This document shows positions 8,902-14,966 of a DNA stretch of 28,643 nucleotides, piece by piece. The stretch lies in the NCBI GenBank assembly GCA_964589825.1, contig CAZPUS010000034.1, positions 1-28,643 of the forward strand, given 5' to 3'. A program made the translations under genes and the position numbers. How positions within the stretch are numbered: the stretch's first letter is position 1; each line of letters starts with the position of its first letter. This DNA is from CAZPUS01 sp964589825 (GTDB lineage: Bacteria > Fibrobacterota > Chitinivibrionia > Chitinivibrionales > WJKA01). The notes beneath the pieces are model-generated. The model was not told the origin of the DNA. It was given only the letters and a program-made list of their open reading frames with translations, and did no database searches.

Positions 8902-9894
8902 TCAATCACTGCAATCCTTATGCAGCGTATCGCGAAACACCCCCCGTGCCCCAAAGTTCTCCTTGAATCGTCCAAGGCCCCAGTTGGGCTCCATCTGCAC
9001 GGTAAATATGCCGAAATCGAGAAATTCGAATCCTTCTTCACGAGAGCGTTTCATTATTTCGTAAAAAAGAATATTGACAGGGCGGTATTGCTGATACGCT
9101 TCATCGTGGCTGATATAAAAGGCAAGTACCACCTTGGAATTGGCGCTGAAATTACATACCCCCGCGATCATCCGCTCGTCCTTGAAGGCCCCCCAGAGCC
9201 GAATACGACGGGGAAAAAGACGTGCCAGTATGCGCAGCTGCTCAAGTGTGTGGGTAGGCTCGACATTGTGACGCATGCGAAGATTGGTTTTAAGAATCGC
9301 ATAAAACTGCTCGTATTCATCGGTTTCACGTACACACACACCGGCTCCGGCCGCTTTCTTTACCGCTCTGCGCGCATCACTTCGATAGGTGTCGAGAAGC
9401 TCCTCGTGAGGAGTATCCAGCTGCACCACGCTCGATACTTCTCTTCGGGTATACGAGAACCCGTTGCGTATAAGAGCAAAATCTATGTAATGGGAGTAGT
9501 GCTTCTGGTAAATCAAGGGAGGAAGGGTTATCTGCAGCTTTTTGCATCCGTGCTGCCGGGCGAATTCTTCCCACGACTCCACCAGAAAAAACGCCTCTTT
9601 TATGCTGAGATTTTTTTTATAGACAAAACCGCCATACGATGCACCCGGGTGTGAAATGCACTCTTTTCCCCGTGAGGATTCTTTTCGCGCTGCGCACAGC
9701 AGCGCGAGCGGCTCCCCTTTTTTGTAAAAGACCACAGAGGCATCATCGAACCGTCCGGGTGGATGATATGAGAGGAATCGTCTTGTATGGAATATGGTAC
9801 CATTATCCGACTCGTTTACAAATGCATCCCACTGTGCATCGGACATATCCGAAGCCGAAAATAATATGCATCCGTCTTTAACCTTCGGGCTCAT
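8902..9894 (-). CDS. FemAB/GNAT-fold acyl- or aminoacyl-transferase-like protein
   Basis: A 330-residue protein resembling the FemAB-like/BioF2-like acetyltransferase group (double GNAT fold). Features are an N-terminal WDAFV...NGTIFHTRRFL segment, the SHPGASYGGF loop, a central YRSDARRAVKKAAGAGV segment and the C-terminal GFEFLDFGIF strand followed by GLGRFKENFGA, all typical of the group. Members add amino acids to peptidoglycan or acyl groups to exopolysaccharide, and several occur in exopolysaccharide loci; which applies here is not visible. Its ATG (9894-9892) lies 2 nt after the argB stop, so it is translationally linked to arginine biosynthesis, while its other neighbours are glycan enzymes. 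No signal peptide or membrane helix is seen. Confidence 0.75.
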   Translation of the reverse strand: MSPKVKDGCILFSASDMSDAQWDAFVNESDNGTIFHTRRFLSYHPPGRFDDASVVFYKKGEPLALLCAARKESSRGKECISHPGASYGGFVYKKNLSIKEAFFLVESWEEFARQHGCKKLQITLPPLIYQKHYSHYIDFALIRNGFSYTRREVSSVVQLDTPHEELLDTYRSDARRAVKKAAGAGVCVRETDEYEQFYAILKTNLRMRHNVEPTHTLEQLRILARLFPRRIRLWGAFKDERMIAGVCNFSANSKVVLAFYISHDEAYQQYRPVNILFYEIMKRSREEGFEFLDFGIFTVQMEPNWGLGRFKENFGARGVFRDTLHKDCSD

Positions 9895-9896
9895 GG

Positions 9897-10697
9897 CTAT
9901 GCTCCCCGGGATGTAGCGGTAATCCGTGTCCCCTCACCGCTTCCAAAGAGTGCGTTGTAGAGATTGTCGGGCCCGCTGAGCGGACAGATGTGTACCCGCT
10001 CAACCCCGCAGGACAACGCATCCGCCGCACTGCGAAGTTTCGGAATCATTCCGGTATGTGCCGTCCTGTCTGCAATGAGCCGCTCTATTTCCCCTGCCGT
10101 AATAGTCGGGATTACCTTTTCCCCGCGCATCACGCCATCGACATTCGAAATATAGATGAGTGCGGACGCATGCACCGCCGATGCGATTTTTGATGCGGCG
10201 ATATCCGCATTCACATTGTAGATGTTGCCGTCGTCACCGCCCGACACCGGCGAGACTACCGGAGTTATCCCCTGTTGCTGCAGCGAATGAATAAGTGCTG
10301 GGTTAACATTCACGACTTCTCCTACATACCCGATGTCTTTTCCGTGTACGTACATTTTGCGCGCACCGATCAGTCCGTCGTCTATACCGCTTATGCCGGC
10401 GCAGCGCACCTTTTTGTGCTGCAGATGGTGCACCAGACGCTTGTTTACCCCTCCGCACAGTACCATCTGCACCTGCAGAAGCGTCGCGGCATCGGTTACC
10501 CGCATTCCTTCCACGAATTCGAACGAGGTGTTGAGCATATCGAGCTGCTTTTTTATATCCTTGCCTCCCCCGTGGACAAGCACCACGTCGACCTTATGCG
10601 TGCGAAGCTGCGCAATGTTGTCGCAGATGCGTTCAACTGCATCCGCGTCATCGAGCGTTGCACCGCCGATTTTGATACATACGTTTTTTTCGGCCAT
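9897..10697 (-). CDS. argB: Acetylglutamate kinase
   Basis: Phosphorylates N-acetyl-L-glutamate with ATP, the second step of arginine synthesis. The 266-residue product shows the amino-acid-kinase fold with KIGG (residues 9-12), VLVHGGGKDI, EGMRVTD, NVNADIAASKIA and the C-terminal GMIPKLRSA nucleotide-binding segment. Only eight residues precede KIGG, so the extra N-terminal helix typical of arginine-inhibited hexameric kinases is absent; the enzyme is probably not feedback-regulated in that way (inference). The ATG at 10697 is chosen over an in-frame GTG at 10712 because the latter lies in the terminal repeat of the inserted element and has no Shine-Dalgarno. AGGTGA at 10714-10709, partly made of repeat sequence, is the best ribosome binding site candidate. 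Confidence 0.95.
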   Translation of the reverse strand: MAEKNVCIKIGGATLDDADAVERICDNIAQLRTHKVDVVLVHGGGKDIKKQLDMLNTSFEFVEGMRVTDAATLLQVQMVLCGGVNKRLVHHLQHKKVRCAGISGIDDGLIGARKMYVHGKDIGYVGEVVNVNPALIHSLQQQGITPVVSPVSGGDDGNIYNVNADIAASKIASAVHASALIYISNVDGVMRGEKVIPTITAGEIERLIADRTAHTGMIPKLRSAADALSCGVERVHICPLSGPDNLYNALFGSGEGTRITATSRGA

Positions 10698-10710
10698 ATA
10701 CAATGGGTTC

Positions 10711-10874
10711 ACCTGAATTGAGCGGTTGTTTTGATAAAAGCTGCGGTGAAAGCCGTGCTGCTATTGTGTTCACCAAAAGTATGCGCAACCTTGCTGGTTG
10801 TCTCACAGGTTTCGAGAATATAAAAGCTGTGCGGATTGCCGCAGATTTCGCAAATAAAATCGCTCCATTCAGGT
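10711..10874 (+). repeat. Dispersed palindromic repeat (MITE-like), copy 1, between argC and argB
   Basis: A 164-bp non-coding element starting ACCTGAATTGAGCG and ending CGCTCCATTCAGGT, that is, with imperfect terminal inverted repeats. Its first 25 bases are identical to copies 2 and 3. Inside, CTGCGG pairs with CCGCAG and CAACC-TTGCT-GGTTG forms an apical hairpin, so the whole element can fold as a long branched palindrome. It leaves only 14 bp to the argC stop and 13 bp to the argB ATG. Short TTC triplets flank both ends, a possible but very weak target-site duplication. It carries 2 extra bases (GAAAG for GAG) relative to the others. Confidence 0.93.
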
Positions 10875-10888
10875 TTCAGAAAAAATGA

Positions 10889-11929
10889 TTAGAGGTCGAG
10901 GCCTTCGGCTTCCGGAAACTGCAGCATGCAGTTCATGCACTGCAATGCCTGACCGGATGCGCCTTTGGTAAGATTATCAATTGCCGAAGTGATAATAACG
11001 AAGTTGTCTTCTCCCGATTCGGTCACGCCGATGTCGCAGTAATTGGTACGTGCCACACGATGAAGATCGGGATGTACATCCGGCTGCTGCACGCGCACAA
11101 AGGGCTCATTCGCATACGCATCGCTGAGTATGCGGTGGCAGGCACGGGCATCATCGTGTACACGGGTATACATGGTGGAGAGTATGCCGCGGTTGACCGG
11201 AAGAAGATGCGGAGTAAACACCAGCCGGGGAGGAGCATTGTGTGTTGCACCTGCCGATTGCTGCACAAGCTGCTGCATCTCCGCCACATGACGATGGCGC
11301 TGTCCGGCTGCATAGGGGGTCATGTTCTCGTTGACCTCCACAAAATGCGAGTGCTGCTTGAGCGTGCGTCCCGCACCGGTAAGGCCGGATTTGGAATCTG
11401 CCACCACGACCGCGTCATGAGGAATCATCCCGTGTCCAACAAGGGGCAGCAGCGCCAGGAGTATGCTGGTGGGGTAACAGCCGGGATTGGCGAGTATGGA
11501 TGCAGAGGCGATCTCTTCACGGAACAGCTCCGGCAGGCCGTAGACCGCCTTGTCAAGAAGCTGCGGTGCGGGATGGGTGGTGTTATACCATGATGCATAG
11601 TTGTGTGCACTGCGCAGGCGAAAATCGGCGCTGAGATCTATAACTTTCACCCCGCGTTCAATAAACGGAAGCAGCAAAGAGGCGGAGACGCCGTGAGGCA
11701 GACACGAAAACACGCAGTCAACATCATTCTCGCACGCCTCGTCCGGATGAATACACACCCCGTCGAATACGCCTCTCAGCACCGGGTAGACCGAATGCAG
11801 TGGCTGTCGGACATAGGATCGCGACGAAACGAATGCGATCTCCGCTCCACGATGGCGGCTCAACAGCCGTACAAGTTCACAGCCGGTATACGAACTCGCC
11901 CCGAGAATTCCTATCTTTTTTGTCTCCAT
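10889..11929 (-). CDS. argC: N-acetyl-gamma-glutamyl-phosphate reductase
   Basis: NADPH-dependent reduction of N-acetylglutamyl-5-phosphate to the semialdehyde, the third arginine step. The 346-residue length is usual for the family. The N-terminal Rossmann motif is GILGASSYTG, and ANPGCYPTS (residues 147-155) contains the catalytic Cys151. SGLTGAGR, FTPHLLPVNRGILST and the C-terminal NLTKGASGQALQCMN are the conserved dimer and active-site segments. It is the first gene of the minus-strand unit argC-repeat-argB-femAB-GH28. The start follows GGAG at rather long spacing (13 nt). The 307-bp upstream region is described separately; I could not identify an ArgR box with confidence. Confidence 0.96.
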   Translation of the reverse strand: METKKIGILGASSYTGCELVRLLSRHRGAEIAFVSSRSYVRQPLHSVYPVLRGVFDGVCIHPDEACENDVDCVFSCLPHGVSASLLLPFIERGVKVIDLSADFRLRSAHNYASWYNTTHPAPQLLDKAVYGLPELFREEIASASILANPGCYPTSILLALLPLVGHGMIPHDAVVVADSKSGLTGAGRTLKQHSHFVEVNENMTPYAAGQRHRHVAEMQQLVQQSAGATHNAPPRLVFTPHLLPVNRGILSTMYTRVHDDARACHRILSDAYANEPFVRVQQPDVHPDLHRVARTNYCDIGVTESGEDNFVIITSAIDNLTKGASGQALQCMNCMLQFPEAEGLDL

Positions 11930-12136
11930 ACTACTGTTGCAGCTCCTGTGGTGTCAATGGTGCGGCTACCGCTCATACCCCGATACTGTCTACGGATGGA
12001 TACAACCGACATGTTACTGTTGTCGTTACCACTCATTTACGAGCCGGCAGGCAGGATTGTATGCAGTGTTGCTGCGGGTAGCAGCTGCCGAATCAAACCG
12101 GAAAAGAGGCTCGTAATGATGACGAATACCACTACC
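11930..12136. other. Intergenic leader region upstream of argC
   Basis: Non-coding stretch between the PKD gene and argC; with the degenerate repeat end at 12137-12182 it makes up most of the 307-bp gap. The only clear local structure is a short perfect hairpin GCTGC-GGGTA-GCAGC at 12071-12085 without a T-tract. It must contain the argC promoter on the minus strand, but I see no convincing -35/-10 pair, ArgR operator or riboswitch. Confidence 0.4.
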
Positions 12137-12182
12137 GCGCGGCTTATCGCGGCTTTTATCGATTACAGCGGTCAATTCAGCT
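12137..12182 (-). repeat. Degenerate partial copy of the dispersed repeat, inverted
   Basis: Compared with the reverse complement of the first 46 bases of copy 3, this stretch matches at 32 of 46 positions without gaps. Matching blocks include CGGCTTATCGC-GCTTTTATC and the exact terminal core TCAATTCAG at 12172-12180. The rest of the element (12020-12136) shows no recognisable similarity, so it is a truncated or eroded copy in the opposite orientation to the other four. Confidence 0.45.
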
Positions 12183-12236
12183 AAAAATAATTTTCTTCAC
12201 GCCATGCATGGAAATCGCATCCGCCGGGAAAAGTGC

Positions 12237-12926
12237 TTAGCGTTCATGCGTTGCCGTTTCCGCCGAAATCTCCGATGCCGGAATGTCGGTGGTATTTTCC
12301 GAAGAAATGTTTGGCACTACTGTTATGGTACGCATCCCGGTTGTGCTGTAGCCGCTTGCGGATATACATTTAAGCACCACTCTGCGCGTTCCGGGACTGT
12401 AGTACACGTTTGATGTCCTGGCATTTCTTTTTGAGCGATATTCATACACCCCGTCATCGTTGAGATCCCACAGAAAGGTACTCAGCCGCACGCAACGGCA
12501 GTTGAACGCCGGGTCGAAATAAACCCGTTGACCCACCCGTACGGTAGTATCGGGGCCAAGCTTTGTGTCACAATGCGGCTTCGTCACATGCAGCAGCGCG
12601 GTATCGGGTGCAGACCGCGCACCGGTGTGATCACTCACCCGAAGCACTATATAATAGATGTCGGGAGGAAACCGCACCTTGAATCCGATCTCGCCCGTTT
12701 CGTTGACATAGTCCGGTTCCCCGTCACCGTCTATATCCCATATCCAGGTATCGATCACCCCTGCAGGTGTGGTACTGCCCCAGCCGCTGAATACCACGCT
12801 GTCTCCCTCACAGCAGGTCACACTCTGTTGAATGCGCGCCTGCGGCCTTTGTGCCGAAGCGGCCCGAGCCGGCGCACCCATTGCAAAAAGCAGCCCCGCA
12901 CACAGACATATACACACAGACTTCAT
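12237..12926 (-). CDS. Secreted protein with two PKD-like Ig-fold domains
   Basis: The 229-residue product begins with a clear Sec signal peptide (MKSVCICLCAGLLFAMGAPARA, cleavage probably after an ARA or ASA site). Two PKD-like repeats follow, each with the diagnostic W-D-x-[DN]-x-D core: WIWDIDGDGEPDY near residue 64 and FLWDLNDDGVYEY near residue 147. The acidic clusters could bind calcium. The last about 30 residues are Ser/Thr/Glu-rich and probably unstructured. No catalytic domain, lipobox or membrane anchor is seen. PKD modules usually mediate surface protein or polysaccharide contacts, so an extracellular structural or binding role is likely but not specific. The start is supported by GAGGA seven bases upstream. 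It stands alone between two unrelated minus-strand units. Confidence 0.75.
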   Translation of the reverse strand: MKSVCICLCAGLLFAMGAPARAASAQRPQARIQQSVTCCEGDSVVFSGWGSTTPAGVIDTWIWDIDGDGEPDYVNETGEIGFKVRFPPDIYYIVLRVSDHTGARSAPDTALLHVTKPHCDTKLGPDTTVRVGQRVYFDPAFNCRCVRLSTFLWDLNDDGVYEYRSKRNARTSNVYYSPGTRRVVLKCISASGYSTTGMRTITVVPNISSENTTDIPASEISAETATHER

Positions 12927-13043
12927 ATGCTCGTTCCTCGAATAAATATGGATCGCGGCTTTGTCCGAACGTCATCGGAAAAGAAACTGAAGACGGCGAC
13001 GATTCAGCATGAAAAAATACACAATTGCGCCGTGTCAGGAAAA

Positions 13044-14219
13044 TCAGCGCAAAAGATGGCGGGCATGAGGAAAATATCTGGGAAGTATGGAAACAAGAAA
13101 ACGGGCGGTGGGCCACAGGGGAATGCGAAACGGGGTGGTGCGTGCCACGTGGGTCGTAAAAAAGGAATACGATTTCTCAAGAAGACGATAGACCTGCGCG
13201 GTAGAGCCGGAAAGAAGCATCCGCTTAACCGATTCGAAAAACAGCTGCTGACGTCGCTGCCCCCGCTGCCACTGACGTGAGTACCGGGCAAGATGTGCCT
13301 GGGGTGAATCGCTCTCGAGCGCACGCACAAGATGTGCAGTACACAGATGGGTTGCCTCGAGTGCGTTCATGATACCCCCCGCTATAAGCGGATTGACCTG
13401 TCGTGCCGCATCGCCGACCACCATGACATTGTCCCGATGCAGTCTTTTGGGGCAGGGAGTAACCGGCGCACATCCTGCTGTTTTTGCAATGATGCGGGCC
13501 TGGGGAAGATGCGTTTTCAGGAAGGTGTCGAGTACCGATATGGCGGGAATGTTACGTACGCCGAAAAACCCTGCACCCACATTTGCCGTTCCGTCGTGCT
13601 TGGGAAATACCCATATGTAGCCCTGTCGGATAAGTGTTTCTCCATAGAAAAAATGGAGCGTATGATCACTGTAGGCATCGGTCTCTACATGATACTGCGC
13701 AGCGGGAAACACGTCCCCTGGTGACAGCGTTTCGGTAATCCCCGCCATGCGTCCCACAAAACTCTCAGGCCCATCGGCACCGATTATGAAACGGGCCTCG
13801 ATGCGATCTCCCCGGTGGGTACACACTCCACTGATACGGGCTCCGGAACGGATAAAGTCCACCACTTCACTCTCGAGTACAAAGCGTGTGCCAGCCGCCT
13901 GCGCTGCGTGCGCACAGGCGATTTCGAAGAGATCCCGGTGAAGCACCACCCCGATATCGGGCAGCCGGACCATCAGGCCATCCGGGCGACGGTCGGTATG
14001 CAGCTGCATACCTTCGATATCGGTCGCGATCCAGGATTCTTCCACCGGGACAAACCGGGCCAGTTCCTCCCGGTTCCCGGTCGCCTCGGCACAGCGCACC
14101 GGGTGCCCGATATTTGTGCGCCGGTCGACCACACATACAGAGACTCCCTGTGCCGAAAGGTTCATGGCGGCATAAAGCCCCGCAAGCCCCGCACCGACGA
14201 CACATACATCATACGTCAT
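13044..14219 (-). CDS. Geranylgeranyl-reductase-family FAD-dependent oxidoreductase
   Basis: A 391-residue flavoenzyme of the geranylgeranyl reductase (GGR/DGGGPL reductase/ChlP) family, which saturates double bonds in polyprenyl chains. The N-terminal FAD motif is VVGAGLAGLYAAMNL (residues 7-21). It is followed by the family signature HPVRCAEA with Cys43, the position of the redox-active cysteine in archaeal members. GYIWVFPKHDGTANVGAG (residues 200-217) and VMVVGDAARQVNPL (residues 265-278, second FAD-binding GD) complete the pattern. Its ATG overlaps the ferredoxin stop as ATGA. The partner ferredoxin suggests a ferredoxin-dependent reductase. The substrate (quinone side chain, lipid or carotenoid precursor) cannot be decided from the window. 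Other FAD mono-oxygenase-like enzymes are less likely given the PVRC signature. Confidence 0.85.
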   Translation of the reverse strand: MTYDVCVVGAGLAGLYAAMNLSAQGVSVCVVDRRTNIGHPVRCAEATGNREELARFVPVEESWIATDIEGMQLHTDRRPDGLMVRLPDIGVVLHRDLFEIACAHAAQAAGTRFVLESEVVDFIRSGARISGVCTHRGDRIEARFIIGADGPESFVGRMAGITETLSPGDVFPAAQYHVETDAYSDHTLHFFYGETLIRQGYIWVFPKHDGTANVGAGFFGVRNIPAISVLDTFLKTHLPQARIIAKTAGCAPVTPCPKRLHRDNVMVVGDAARQVNPLIAGGIMNALEATHLCTAHLVRALESDSPQAHLARYSRQWQRGQRRQQLFFESVKRMLLSGSTAQVYRLLEKSYSFFTTHVARTTPFRIPLWPTARFLVSILPRYFPHARHLLR

Positions 14220-14455
14220 TGTGCCCCCTCCTTCTGATTTCCCTTACGTGGCGTGCGCATCCGGACTGCATCGAGGGGACAGACTCGTACGCATCTGCCG
14301 CAGCGTATGCACTCCGGCCCGATATGCGTATCTCCGTCGTGGATATGAATGGTCCGGACCGGACATATTGCGGCACATGCGCCGCAGGTATCACACTTTG
14401 AGGGATCGATAGACGGAACTGGTATCCGTGACTGACTGAATGTGTGTTGCTTCAT
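14216..14455 (-). CDS. 2[4Fe-4S] ferredoxin
   Basis: A 79-residue protein with two complete CxxCxxCxxxCP cluster motifs: Cys21, 24, 27, 31 and Cys49, 52, 55, 59. This is the bacterial-type dicluster ferredoxin arrangement and predicts a low-potential electron carrier. The about 18 N-terminal residues before the first cluster and the Lys/Gln-rich tail are non-conserved. Overlap with the flavoenzyme start (ATGA) strongly suggests it is that enzyme's dedicated electron donor. A pyruvate- or other oxidoreductase subunit is an alternative, but no such partner is present. The upstream Shine-Dalgarno is weak (AGG, close to the ATG). Confidence 0.92.
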   Translation of the reverse strand: MKQHTFSQSRIPVPSIDPSKCDTCGACAAICPVRTIHIHDGDTHIGPECIRCGRCVRVCPLDAVRMRTPRKGNQKEGAQ

Positions 14456-14521
14456 ATACCTGAAAATACATTGTCATCCCATCGTGGGGGGGAGTGGCAC
14501 ACGCACGGTGTGCTCGATCTC

Positions 14522-14685
14522 ACCTGAATTGAGCGGTTGTTTTGATGAACGCTGCGGTGAGCCGTGCATGCTTTCGTGTTCTCGAAAATTATGGGGCACC
14601 TTTTGTGGTTGTCTCATGGTTTTCGAGAATATAAGAGTAGTGCGGATGGCAGCAGATTTCCCATATAAAATCGCTCAATTTAGAT
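14522..14685 (+). repeat. Dispersed palindromic repeat (MITE-like), copy 2
   Basis: 164 bp in the divergent gap between the ferredoxin and htrA-like genes. It begins with the same 25 bases as copies 1 and 3; the right terminal repeat is slightly eroded (CGCTCAATTTAGAT). It shows the best internal stem of the family: TGTTCTCGAAAA (14577-14588) pairs with TTTTCGAGAATA (14620-14631) over 12 positions with one G-U pair. No open reading frame of note and no transposase. Confidence 0.93.
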
Positions 14686-14966
14686 TGGAATAATAAATGG
14701 ATGCCCTTTTACGCGGCAGGAATCTCCTTTGATATATGAATACACTCTTTTTTGTCACTAGTGCCCACGCGTGTATATTCGCTGCTTACCGGTCGTCTGA
14801 ATCGCAACACCATTGCGTATCACCGCAATTCTTCGTTCAAAACAACGGCATTTTTGCCTTATGAAAACATCCTGGCCACCGCATTAATCAGCCGGGGTTC
14901 GCATTGTTGTATTTTTCGATTTTATCCGGGCTGTGAGTACAGCACCACAATAAAGGATAATCGCCA
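14686..14966. other. Non-coding remainder of the 511-bp ferredoxin/htrA divergent region
   Basis: Together with repeat copy 2 and the 14456-14521 stretch (a G7 run at 14486-14492 and hairpin GCACAC-GCACG-GTGTGC at 14497-14513), this forms the gap between divergent genes. It should hold the htrA promoter, but no convincing -35/-10 pair is visible. A TTG-started open frame ending at 14970 has no ribosome binding site and is not called. Confidence 0.4.

Noticed and set aside
10698..10712. GTG start for argB five codons upstream
   Set aside because: The codon belongs to the terminal repeat of the inserted element, lacks a Shine-Dalgarno, and the extra residues are outside the conserved family start.
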